NCBI GenBank assembly: GCA_029776125.1 | Contig: JARVJS010000081.1 | Location: 1 to 23,176, forward strand | Length of the DNA: 23,176 nt | Direction: 5' to 3' | DNA from: Nitrososphaeria archaeon | Lineage (GTDB): Archaea > Thermoproteota > Nitrososphaeria > JACIWG01 | Part shown: positions 14,136-20,919 of the stretch, piece after piece | Position numbering within the stretch: the first letter of the stretch is position 1 | Layout: every line of letters starts with the position of its first letter | Notes under the pieces: generated by a model | Told to the model about the DNA's origin: nothing | The model's input: the letters and a program-made list of their open reading frames with translations, nothing else | The model's database searches: none | Made by a program: the position numbers and the translations under genes

Positions 14136-15959
14136 TTGTGTGGAATAGTGGCGCTTATACTTAAAGAAGGTCAAGCCTCACCAATACTGCATGAGGCACT
14201 AAAGCGTCTAGAATATAGAGGCTATGATTCAGCTGGAATAGCAACATTATATGATGGAAAAATTTTTGTTAAAAAGGATGCTGGAAAAATAGATGAAATA
14301 CACGCTCGCCTAAACTTTGACAGCATTCCCGGTAAGGTGGGTGTATCTCACACTAGATGGAGTACTCATGGTGCTCCGACAAAAGAGAACGCTCACCCAC
14401 ACTTGGACTGTAAGGGTAATGTTGCAGTCGTGCATAATGGTGTAATAGAAAACTTTCTTGAGTTGAAGGATGAGCTTATTGAAAGGGGTCATAGGTTTAT
14501 TTCTAGAACCGACACAGAAGTTGTCCCTCATCTTGTTGAAGAAGGTCTAGATGCTGGATTAAGCCTATATGATGCTACAGTAAACGCTTTAAGAAGGCTT
14601 AAGGGCTCATACGCTCTAGCAATAATTTCTACAAAAGAAACTGATAAGGTTGTCTGCGCTAGAAACGAGAGCCCTCTTGTGTTAGGCTTGTCTGATTATG
14701 GAACATTCTGTGCTTCCGACATTCCAGCAATATTACCTTACACTAACAAGGTCATCGTATTGAACAATGGTGAAGTCGCATTACTGGAAGCTGATAAGGT
14801 TACAGTAAAACGGATTTCTGATGGAGTAACAGTTTCTAGAGACGCTAAGGTTATAGAATGGTCTATTGAGCAGGCTGAAAAGCAGGGCTACCCTCACTTT
14901 ATGCTAAAGGAAATTCATGAGCAGTCTACAAGCTTAAGAAACGCTCTAAGGCTTCAGGAACAGTATCTTGACCTAATAGCAACATTCTTGGACAGGAGTG
15001 AAAAAATATTTCTCCTTGCAGCTGGAACATCACATTACGCTTGTATAGCAGCATCATACATGTTCTCAAAGCTTGCTAGGCTGGCAGCATGTCCAGTAAT
15101 ATCCTCAGAGTTTATTGAAAACTATGGTGACAGTGTTGGCATAGACACTGTAATTTTAGCTGTAAGCCAGTCCGGGGAAACATATGATACGCTAAAGGCA
15201 GTAGACTATGCGAGAATGAAGGCTGCAACAATCTTGGGCATAACAAATGTTGTAGGCTCAACACTAACAAGAGTTTCAAGAGCTTATATTGTTCAGCAGT
15301 CTGGTCCAGAAATAGGTGTTGCGGCAACAAAAAGCTATACAGCACAGCTTTTAGTGCTAGCGCAGATAGCATTAAAGCTTGCAAAGATAAGGGGGAAACT
15401 TTCGCAGGACGAGATAGACGAGCTTAAAGCAAGCTTAAATAGGATACCGGATGTGGTGGAAAATATTCTAGAAACATGTGAAGAGAAGGTTAAAGAGATA
15501 GCTATAAAATATTCTAAAGAAAAGCTTTTCCTATTCCTTGGAAGAGGAATAAGTACTGCAACGGCACTAGAAGGAAGGCTAAAGTTGCTAGAAATATCCT
15601 ATACGCCATCACTAGCATATCCTGCTGGAGAAAGCAAGCATGGTCCAATAAGCGTTGTAGAAGATGGCGTTCCAACAATATTCATATGCCCAAATGATGA
15701 AACAAGAAAGGAAATATTAGGTAACATAATGGAAATGAAGTCAAGAGGTGCAAAAATAATAAGCATGTGTGAGGAAGGAGACCAGAAGATCAAAAACCTA
15801 TCAGATGACGTAGTAGAAATTCCAAAACAGATTCACCCGATACTATCGCCAATACCCTACATAGTACCACTACAATTACTCGCATACTATATTGCGGTAG
15901 AAAAGGGGCTTGACCCAGACAAGCCAAGGAATCTAGCAAAAAGTGTGACAGTACCTTAA
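14136..15959 (+). CDS. glmS: Glutamine--fructose-6-phosphate aminotransferase (isomerizing)
   Basis: This 607-residue enzyme converts fructose-6-phosphate and glutamine to glucosamine-6-phosphate, the first step toward UDP-GlcNAc used in glycans. The TTG start places the catalytic Cys at residue 2 (after Met removal, CGIVALIL), followed by KRLEYRGYDSAGIA near 24-37. The N-terminal glutaminase domain (1 to about 220) also has SHTRWSTHGAPTKENAHPH and VVHNGVIENF. Two SIS sugar isomerase domains follow: LLAAGTSHYACIAASYMFSK and AVSQSGETYDTLKAVD in the first, LGRGISTATALEGRLKLLEI and GESKHGPISVV in the second. The canonical ending DKPRNLAKSVTVP is present, so the protein is full length. It appears to be a housekeeping gene. 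No riboswitch or ribozyme is visible upstream. Confidence 0.97.
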   Translation: MCGIVALILKEGQASPILHEALKRLEYRGYDSAGIATLYDGKIFVKKDAGKIDEIHARLNFDSIPGKVGVSHTRWSTHGAPTKENAHPHLDCKGNVAVVHNGVIENFLELKDELIERGHRFISRTDTEVVPHLVEEGLDAGLSLYDATVNALRRLKGSYALAIISTKETDKVVCARNESPLVLGLSDYGTFCASDIPAILPYTNKVIVLNNGEVALLEADKVTVKRISDGVTVSRDAKVIEWSIEQAEKQGYPHFMLKEIHEQSTSLRNALRLQEQYLDLIATFLDRSEKIFLLAAGTSHYACIAASYMFSKLARLAACPVISSEFIENYGDSVGIDTVILAVSQSGETYDTLKAVDYARMKAATILGITNVVGSTLTRVSRAYIVQQSGPEIGVAATKSYTAQLLVLAQIALKLAKIRGKLSQDEIDELKASLNRIPDVVENILETCEEKVKEIAIKYSKEKLFLFLGRGISTATALEGRLKLLEISYTPSLAYPAGESKHGPISVVEDGVPTIFICPNDETRKEILGNIMEMKSRGAKIISMCEEGDQKIKNLSDDVVEIPKQIHPILSPIPYIVPLQLLAYYIAVEKGLDPDKPRNLAKSVTVP

Positions 15960-15983
15960 GAGAACTCTATAAAACTAAGCAAC

Positions 15984-15992
15984 TATTAAATA
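15984..15992 (+). promoter_or_regulatory. Likely TATA box of hepT-mntA
   Basis: TATTAAATA lies about 37 bases before the hepT ATG, predicting a leader near 12 bases. No clear palindromic operator is seen here, unlike at the next toxin-antitoxin pair. Confidence 0.4.
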
Positions 15993-16024
15993 GAGCCATT
16001 TACGTCTAAAAAATAGAGAATTAA

Positions 16025-16456
16025 ATGCCAATCAATAGGGAATACATTGAATCAAGAATAAGAGAGATCAATGATGCAATAAAAATTTTGAAAGAGCTAA
16101 CATCAAAAAACTTCAGTGCGCTAACAGAATATGAGAGGCTTGCAATAAGATACCTTATAATCCAGCTTGTAGAAGCAGCATCAAGCATATGCCTAAATAT
16201 TCTCTTAAACGTGTATAATGAGAAGCCTGAAGGATTTCCAGAATGTTTCACAAGACTTGCTTCCAAAAATTTGGTTTCGAAAGAGTTGGCCGCTAAACTC
16301 TCTTCAGCTGCAAGATTAAGAAACCTTATAGTGCACAGGTATTGGGTAATAAAGGATGAAATAGTATATGAAAGTGTTAAGAATGGTCTAAAAGATTTTG
16401 AAGAATTCACATTAAATGTTAGAAGCTTTTTGGAAAAAGTGTTTGACAATGAGTGA
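16025..16456 (+). CDS. hepT: HepT-like toxin (HEPN-domain ribonuclease)
   Basis: This 143-residue all-helical protein is a HEPN toxin of the HepT (DUF86) family. The diagnostic RX4HXY motif is present as R99-NLIV-H104-R-Y106 in ARLRNLIVHRYW. Upstream helices include IREINDAIKILKELTSKNF and YLIIQLVEAASSICLNILLN, as expected of the HEPN bundle. HepT proteins cleave RNA (tRNA ends in a studied case) unless the partner MntA adds AMP to the motif Tyr. The gene overlaps mntA by 8 bases (ATGAGTGA), the usual toxin-antitoxin linkage. The ATG start is short of a ribosome site, in line with a short-leader transcript. It begins 65 bases after glmS. Confidence 0.88.
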   Translation: MPINREYIESRIREINDAIKILKELTSKNFSALTEYERLAIRYLIIQLVEAASSICLNILLNVYNEKPEGFPECFTRLASKNLVSKELAAKLSSAARLRNLIVHRYWVIKDEIVYESVKNGLKDFEEFTLNVRSFLEKVFDNE

Positions 16457-16877
16457 ACCGAAAATTTTAGAGGACATGGACATAAAATATTATGCTCTAG
16501 CTAAAGAAGAAAGGCATAAAATTTTAGAAAAGATAAAGAATCTGCTTATAAAAGATGATGAAATAATTTTTGCAATAGTACACGGAAGCTTCATAGAAAG
16601 AAACAGCTTTAGAGACATAGATATTGCATTATGGATAAGGGATCCAGTAAAAGCTTTCCAATATACCATAAACCTACCGTGCAAACTAGAGCCAGAAACA
16701 AACTTTCCAATAGACATACAGGTCTTAAATGATGCCCCTCTACCTTTCAAGTATCATGTCCTAATAGAGGGGAAAGTGCTCTTTTCAAAGGATGAAGACC
16801 TAAGGACAAGGTTAGTTGACGAAACAATAAGACAATATATTGACCTAAAACTTTTAACAAAATATTCGCGCAGATGA
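16449..16877 (+). CDS. mntA: MntA-like antitoxin (minimal nucleotidyltransferase)
   Basis: This 142-residue protein has the minimal nucleotidyltransferase core: G46-S47 in IVHGSFIE, then D56-I-D58 in RDIDIALW, and a third acidic position D89 in PIDIQVLN. The spacing is GS-x8-DxD, two residues shorter than the common GS-x10-DxD of MntA antitoxins. The family inactivates HepT by AMPylating its HEPN motif tyrosine. The start is chosen at the ATG overlapping the hepT stop; a longer open frame upstream would overlap hepT by 41 bases and add a segment without family resemblance. The C-terminal helix EDLRTRLVDETIRQYIDLK is usual for the family. Confidence 0.85.
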   Translation: MSEPKILEDMDIKYYALAKEERHKILEKIKNLLIKDDEIIFAIVHGSFIERNSFRDIDIALWIRDPVKAFQYTINLPCKLEPETNFPIDIQVLNDAPLPFKYHVLIEGKVLFSKDEDLRTRLVDETIRQYIDLKLLTKYSRR

Positions 16878-16919
16878 TTACATTATCACGGAAAAAATTT
16901 TCTACTATAAACAAAACCT

Positions 16920-16933
16920 TTAAGTATACTTAA
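16920..16933. promoter_or_regulatory. Palindromic operator 1 of vapBC
   Basis: TTAAGTATACTTAA is a perfect 14-bp palindrome around the core GTATAC, and its TTTAAGTATA part may also be the TATA box of vapB, so a bound repressor would block TBP. Confidence 0.6.
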
Positions 16934-16936
16934 CTT

Positions 16937-16948
16937 CTTGTATACAAG
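16937..16948. promoter_or_regulatory. Palindromic operator 2 of vapBC
   Basis: CTTGTATACAAG is a perfect 12-bp palindrome with the same GTATAC core, its centre 16 bp from operator 1 and 5 bases before the vapB ATG. Two such sites suit cooperative binding of ribbon-helix-helix dimers. Confidence 0.6.
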
Positions 16949-16953
16949 TTAGT

Positions 16954-17181
16954 ATGTCTACAGAAGTTCTATCCATAAGAATAAGTAAGGAGCTTAAGGA
17001 GGAAGTTCAAAAGTTAAACATAAACATAAAAGAGGTTATTGAAAAGGCCATAATTGACGCAATCGAGCAGGCGAAGAAGAAGAAAATCGAGGAAGCCATC
17101 AACGCACTATTACCTGAAATGGAAAAAGTTTCTGAAGAACAATGGGTAAGAGCTGTTAAAGAATGTCGAAGAGAAAGATAG
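16954..17181 (+). CDS. vapB: VapB-type antitoxin (ribbon-helix-helix)
   Basis: This 75-residue protein starts with STEVLSIRISKELKEEVQKL, a ribbon-helix-helix N-terminus (a short strand then a helix), continues with a Lys/Glu-rich helix (IIDAIEQAKKKKIEEAINAL), and ends in a charged tail likely to wrap the toxin's active site. The ATG lies 5 bases after two palindromes, fitting autorepression. It overlaps the PIN toxin gene by 19 bases. VapB function is inferred from fold pattern and partner. Confidence 0.85.
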   Translation: MSTEVLSIRISKELKEEVQKLNINIKEVIEKAIIDAIEQAKKKKIEEAINALLPEMEKVSEEQWVRAVKECRRER

Positions 17182-17582
17182 ATGGAATCATAGACACTTC
17201 AGCACTTTACCCTCTACTTAAGAAGGTAGGCGCCCCCGCTGCCTCATTATTGCCAAGGTTAGCTGTCCTTGACTTAACCAAGTATGAACTGGGAAATGTT
17301 GTCTGGAAAGAGTACAAGCTCGGTCTACTAAATGAGTGGAAAAGCTGTATAGTATACTGGTCTAAAATAATAGAAGAAATGCCTTCCTATTCGATTGAGT
17401 TACAAAACCTTGTTCAGGTTGAAGGTATAGCGGTAGAAAGAGACCTAACTTTCTATGATGCATCTTACGTTTACGTGGCTGAAGCCTACAACCTTAAGCT
17501 TGTAACTTTAGATGAAGACCTTTTAAACAAGTGTAAAAACTCAATATCCTTGGATGAATTTTTAGACGACAACTTGCAATGA
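17163..17582 (+). CDS. vapC: VapC-type toxin (PIN-domain ribonuclease)
   Basis: This 139-residue protein is a PIN nuclease. The acidic quartet is visible: D11 in GIIDTSALYPLL, E42 in TKYELGNVVW, D99 in FYDASYVYVAEAYN and D117 in LVTLDEDLL. These bind Mg/Mn for RNA cleavage; in VapC toxins targets are usually tRNA or rRNA. The ATG start lies within the last codons of vapB. Typical length and complete catalytic residues suggest an active toxin. The 171-base spacer after it holds one palindrome and a TATA box for the next pair and nothing else I can name. Confidence 0.9.
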   Translation: MSKRKIDGIIDTSALYPLLKKVGAPAASLLPRLAVLDLTKYELGNVVWKEYKLGLLNEWKSCIVYWSKIIEEMPSYSIELQNLVQVEGIAVERDLTFYDASYVYVAEAYNLKLVTLDEDLLNKCKNSISLDEFLDDNLQ

Positions 17583-17689
17583 TGTTCTCATCTTTAGGTA
17601 GTGTTCTCTCCATTCAGATTACAATGAAAAAGTCTATTAAACTCTTCTTCCTAAACACAATAAGCTTCTCAAACAAAAATCATACAAAC

Positions 17690-17701
17690 TGAATTAATTC
17701 A
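17690..17701. promoter_or_regulatory. Perfect palindrome upstream of the AbrB-type antitoxin
   Basis: TGAATTAATTCA is a 12-bp perfect palindrome, 11 bases upstream of the TATA-like TTTATATT at 17713-17720. It may be the autoregulatory site of the second vapBC pair. Short A/T palindromes also arise by chance, so this is tentative. Confidence 0.35.
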
Positions 17702-17753
17702 ATGCCAGAATGTTTATATTTTCCTGGTTTTAATCTTTAATCTGGGAATAGTT

Positions 17754-18002
17754 TTGAGTCAGGTTCTAGTGTCTAAGGTTGGCAAGAAAGGAGCCATATA
17801 CATACCTAAGCGTGTATGTGAAGAGTTAGGCATAAAAGAGGAGGACAAGGTTCTCATGAAAGTTGAAGGTGGTAAGCTTGTGTTAGAATTCATACCTGAC
17901 CCACTATCATTGGCTGTAAAAATCAGGAAATGGGCAAAAACTACGGTGGAAGAGTTTGAAAAGGAATCAGAGGAAGAGCAGAATCAGCTTTCCAACAACT
18001 AA
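17754..18002 (+). CDS. VapB-type antitoxin with AbrB/SpoVT swapped-hairpin domain
   Basis: This 82-residue protein has an AbrB-type DNA-binding domain in residues about 4-50: VSKVGKKGAIYIPKRVCEEL, GIKEEDKVLMKVEGGKLVLE. The remaining 30 residues (IRKWAKTTVEEFEKESEEEQ) form an acidic helix likely to bind the toxin. The start is TTG, with a TATA-like box (17713-17720) giving a short leader. Its TAA is followed after one base by the chosen GTG of the PIN toxin gene. It is of a different antitoxin class from the RHH protein upstream. Confidence 0.85.
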   Translation: MSQVLVSKVGKKGAIYIPKRVCEELGIKEEDKVLMKVEGGKLVLEFIPDPLSLAVKIRKWAKTTVEEFEKESEEEQNQLSNN

Positions 18003-18003
18003 C

Positions 18004-18468
18004 GTGCTACTTGATTCAACATACATACTTCCAAGCTTCGGTGTTGAAGTTGAAGGATTGTCTGTTGAAAGCTTGGCAAGGCTTAGAGAAGCAGCTGTTA
18101 AAGGTAAAGTAAAATTCTACTGCTCACCAACTATATGGGTTGAAGTAATAGGTAAAATTTGCAGAGAAAAAGAACGCTTAAAAAGAGACATAGACAACAT
18201 AATAGAAATGGCAATTAAATCTCTCCTAGACTCAGGCTTCTACAATTGGCTTACACCAACATCAGAAACAGTCAAGCTTGCCTTCAAGCTAAGAACAATG
18301 GGCCACAAAGACAACATAGACAACATTCTCTATTCAACATCTATAGAGAACAACATGCTTCTCCTTACAATGGATGAAAACTTCAAGGAATATCTGTCAA
18401 AAAACAACCTAAAAGCCGACCACCTAATAAATCACGAAAGCCTACTAAAAAGATTCAACATTCCATAA
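18004..18468 (+). CDS. PIN-domain protein, probable VapC-type toxin
   Basis: This protein of about 154 residues has a PIN pattern: an N-terminal LLDSTYILPSFGVEV with D4, an acidic E47 in SPTIWVEVIGK, and a C-terminal region GHKDNIDNILYSTSIENNML then LLTMDENF holding the later acidic residues. The start is uncertain. I chose GTG at 18004, one base after the antitoxin stop, because it puts the first catalytic Asp at residue 4 as in many PIN proteins. The same frame is open back to a TTG at 17956, which would overlap the antitoxin by 47 bases and add a polar 16-residue lead. Together with the AbrB-type gene it forms the third toxin-antitoxin pair in 2.5 kb. Confidence 0.82.
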   Translation: MLLDSTYILPSFGVEVEGLSVESLARLREAAVKGKVKFYCSPTIWVEVIGKICREKERLKRDIDNIIEMAIKSLLDSGFYNWLTPTSETVKLAFKLRTMGHKDNIDNILYSTSIENNMLLLTMDENFKEYLSKNNLKADHLINHESLLKRFNIP

Positions 18469-18513
18469 ATGTCAACTTATAGTTAACACGATTAATGTTA
18501 GGTGTTTTCTTGT

Positions 18514-19989
18514 TTGGCTTGGATCTTCGACGAAGAAGTCTTGGCGGTTTTGGCTGCAATAATTATTGTGGCGTCGGTCTTCGCTGTTGTCCAAGCTATT
18601 AATGCTGGCAGGGTTGTTGAACCATTTTCTGAGCTCGGCCTTCTTGGACCATACCAGAAGATAGGTGACTATCCTAGGGAGGTTGTTGCTGGCTCACAGT
18701 TTCTACTACACTCTTATGTTGGAAACCATGAGGGTAAGACGATGTTCTATAAGGTTCTTGTGAAAGTAGGGAACCGTACATCAGTTATAAATGAAACAAT
18801 GCCATTGTATGCTGAACCCTTTATGGTAGTTTATACTGTTCTAGAGCATAATTATTCAAAAATCATACCATTAAACATTACACTATATTCTCCTGGAGAA
18901 AATTTGAGGCTTGTCTTCGAAATGTGGGTGTACAATGAAACTGCACAGTCTTTTGTATACTATGGGCGATGGAATCAACTTTGGCTAAACGTTACTAGGC
19001 CTCCGGTGCCAGTACCTATAACTCCAAAAGCCCAGAACATTTCCACAGCAGCTGAATCTCTTCTAGTGGAAGCCTACATGTCGATAAGGAGGGCTGAAGT
19101 TTCTGGAGGAAATATTACGGAAATGGTTTCTCTCTTGAATAGTGCAATATACTATGCTGGAAGAGGTGAATATGGTAGGGTTGAAGAGCTTGTTAACCAG
19201 ATAGTTTCTCTTGAGCCAAATGTTTCTTTGGCTGGGCAGGAGTTGAAGCGTATGCAACTTTATACAACAATAGCTTCTGCAGGCGCTGTCGCCGGTTTAG
19301 GTTTAGCATTATTCCTTTACCTTAGGCATAGGGTATGGCTTTTATGGTCAAACTTTTATGGTGGCTGGAAGATTATTCCACTAGAGCTTCAGTCCATAGG
19401 GTCAAGTTCATTTGACAAGAAGGTGAAAGAGTTCATCAAATCAAAAAATAATAATGTTTCCGTTAACGATATAATCTCTTTTGGAGATAAGCTGGAGTAC
19501 GAACGTTGGAGTGTTGCAAGAGAAGTCTTTAGGTGGGCTAAGAATAGAGTTATAAGGCTTGAGGACCCAAATCCTCCGAAAACCTTCACATCCTATATGC
19601 TCTCAAAACATAACCTAGGCTTCCATATAACCGTAACCTTGCTTGCTCTAACAATCTTAACCATATACCTTAAACCTACAACAATAACCGTATACCTAAG
19701 ATATGTTTTAGGCTCACTATTCGTACTATTCCTGCCAGGATACTCTCTTATAGAAGCACTTTACCCTAAGGAGGGTGACCTTACACCATTGGAGAGGCTT
19801 GCACTTTCAATAGGATTAAGTCTTGCACTTGTACCCTTAGTTGGCCTAATACTAAACTACACTCCATGGGGTATAAGATTGGATCCGATAGTAGCGTCAC
19901 TTTCAATTCTCACAGCATCCCTACTTCTCACTGCCTCGTATAGGAGGTTTACATTACATAAGCTTGCGGTCTTAGCTAATGCCGGATAA
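18514..19989 (+). CDS. DUF1616-domain membrane protein
   Basis: The C-terminal third (about residues 365-475) is a DUF1616-type membrane domain of four spans: FHITVTLLALTILTIYL, LRYVLGSLFVLFLPGYSLIE, PLERLALSIGLSLALVPLVG and PIVASLSILTASLLLTA. The 'LpGY.l..alfP' pattern followed by 'l..lEr.al..gLSla' is the family hallmark. An N-terminal span (VLAVLAAIIIVASVFAVVQA) leads to an extracellular region with beta pattern and several N-x-S/T sites, then a helical segment, and a middle span (ASAGAVAGLGLALFLYL) leads to a cytoplasmic stretch. DUF1616 function is unknown. The start is uncertain: TTG 18514 has AGGTG at good spacing, while GTG 18502 lies four codons upstream. The gene overlaps the next by 11 bases and begins the 18.5-23 kb operon. 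Confidence 0.85.
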   Translation: MAWIFDEEVLAVLAAIIIVASVFAVVQAINAGRVVEPFSELGLLGPYQKIGDYPREVVAGSQFLLHSYVGNHEGKTMFYKVLVKVGNRTSVINETMPLYAEPFMVVYTVLEHNYSKIIPLNITLYSPGENLRLVFEMWVYNETAQSFVYYGRWNQLWLNVTRPPVPVPITPKAQNISTAAESLLVEAYMSIRRAEVSGGNITEMVSLLNSAIYYAGRGEYGRVEELVNQIVSLEPNVSLAGQELKRMQLYTTIASAGAVAGLGLALFLYLRHRVWLLWSNFYGGWKIIPLELQSIGSSSFDKKVKEFIKSKNNNVSVNDIISFGDKLEYERWSVAREVFRWAKNRVIRLEDPNPPKTFTSYMLSKHNLGFHITVTLLALTILTIYLKPTTITVYLRYVLGSLFVLFLPGYSLIEALYPKEGDLTPLERLALSIGLSLALVPLVGLILNYTPWGIRLDPIVASLSILTASLLLTASYRRFTLHKLAVLANAG

Positions 19990-20701
19990 GATAGAATTTT
20001 TTGCTGTAGGCCTAACAGTTTTTGGAGCGGTCTTCGCAATCTCATCATATTTTCTCCTATCTAATGTTCCTCTAACCGCTTTAGGTATAGGTTTGACGGT
20101 CCTAGGCTTGACGATACTGATAACGCCACTGCATCCTATACCAATGGATACTGTACAAGCTTTTGTTAGGTCATCTTGTGAAAATCTTGAAGTAATGTTT
20201 GAGGCTACTGGTGCTTTCATGAAGGCAACATATTTTTCTTCAAACGGTAAAGTATATGCGTATGTTCCAGTAACGAGTGAGCAGAAGATTACGATGGAGG
20301 ATGTTGTAAAGGATGTTGGAAACTTTGTTGTAAAGGGTGGTAGAAGCCTGGGGCTAATCATTACACCGCCAGCGTCAGAACTTTTCAACAGCATTTCCTT
20401 TGAAGGTGCTGGATTCGATGCCATATTAAGTGAGGTTCTTGTAGAAGCTTCTGAGGCTGTAGAGTCTGTTAAGGTTGTTGAATCAGATTCAACGATTGTG
20501 ATAGAATTTTTTAGGCCGAGGGTTGAAGTGAACTTTTCAAGGTTTAAGAGTGTAATGGGTTCTCTTCCATCCTCTATAGCTGCTCAGGCTGCTGCACTAA
20601 AATTTTCGAAGCCAATTCAAGTTCTGGAAGAAAGATTTGAAGGAAACCGTATAATATCACGTTTGAGGGTTCTGGAATGGACAAGCACACCCTATACATA
20701 A
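19979..20701 (+). CDS. Hypothetical membrane-anchored protein in the DUF1616 operon
   Basis: This 240-residue protein has two adjacent N-terminal spans (FFAVGLTVFGAVFAISSYFL and VPLTALGIGLTVLGLTILIT, within about residues 6-50). A soluble alpha/beta domain of about 190 residues follows, with AYVPVTSEQKITMEDVVKDV, RSLGLIITPPASELFNS and FRPRVEVNFSRFKSVMGSLP. The short loop between spans puts the large domain most likely on the cytoplasmic side. I do not recognise the family by name, though genes of this layout sit beside DUF1616 and DUF4350 genes in archaea. It overlaps the neighbours on both sides (11 and 25 bases), so it is part of one translated unit. Confidence 0.78.
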   Translation: MPDKIEFFAVGLTVFGAVFAISSYFLLSNVPLTALGIGLTVLGLTILITPLHPIPMDTVQAFVRSSCENLEVMFEATGAFMKATYFSSNGKVYAYVPVTSEQKITMEDVVKDVGNFVVKGGRSLGLIITPPASELFNSISFEGAGFDAILSEVLVEASEAVESVKVVESDSTIVIEFFRPRVEVNFSRFKSVMGSLPSSIAAQAAALKFSKPIQVLEERFEGNRIISRLRVLEWTSTPYT

Positions 20702-20919
20702 TAACATTCACGATACTAATAATGGTTTCAGTTTCATCGTTAGCTGCTCTTGGGGAGTCGAGGCTTGACGTTTACACAAGCATCTATACTCTAGAATATT
20801 TTGTTCTTGCAGCAATATTTAGGCCTAGAAGAAAGACAATAGACTTTCTTGCAATATCACTGCTTATGGTATTCGCTTACACTGTAACAGTGAGGGTTAT
20901 AGAAATACTCTTTCCATAA
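20677..20919 (+). CDS. Small three-span membrane protein
   Basis: This 80-residue protein is nearly all hydrophobic: spans at about 6-26 (LYIITFTILIMVSVSSLAAL), 33-48 (YTSIYTLEYFVLAAIF) and 56-78 (FLAISLLMVFAYTVTVRVIE), with a basic loop FRPRRKT between the last two. No named family is evident. Overlaps of 25 bases with the upstream gene and 1 base (TAATG) with the downstream gene show close coupling, suggesting a subunit of the same membrane complex. Confidence 0.75.
   Translation: MDKHTLYIITFTILIMVSVSSLAALGESRLDVYTSIYTLEYFVLAAIFRPRRKTIDFLAISLLMVFAYTVTVRVIEILFP

Noticed and set aside
17575..17700. Possible C/D-box sRNA between the two vapBC pairs (ATGATGT near 17580 and CTGA near 17688)
   Set aside because: The C box is imperfect and the distance of over 100 bases is too great for an archaeal C/D RNA of 50-60 nt; no C'/D' pair was found.
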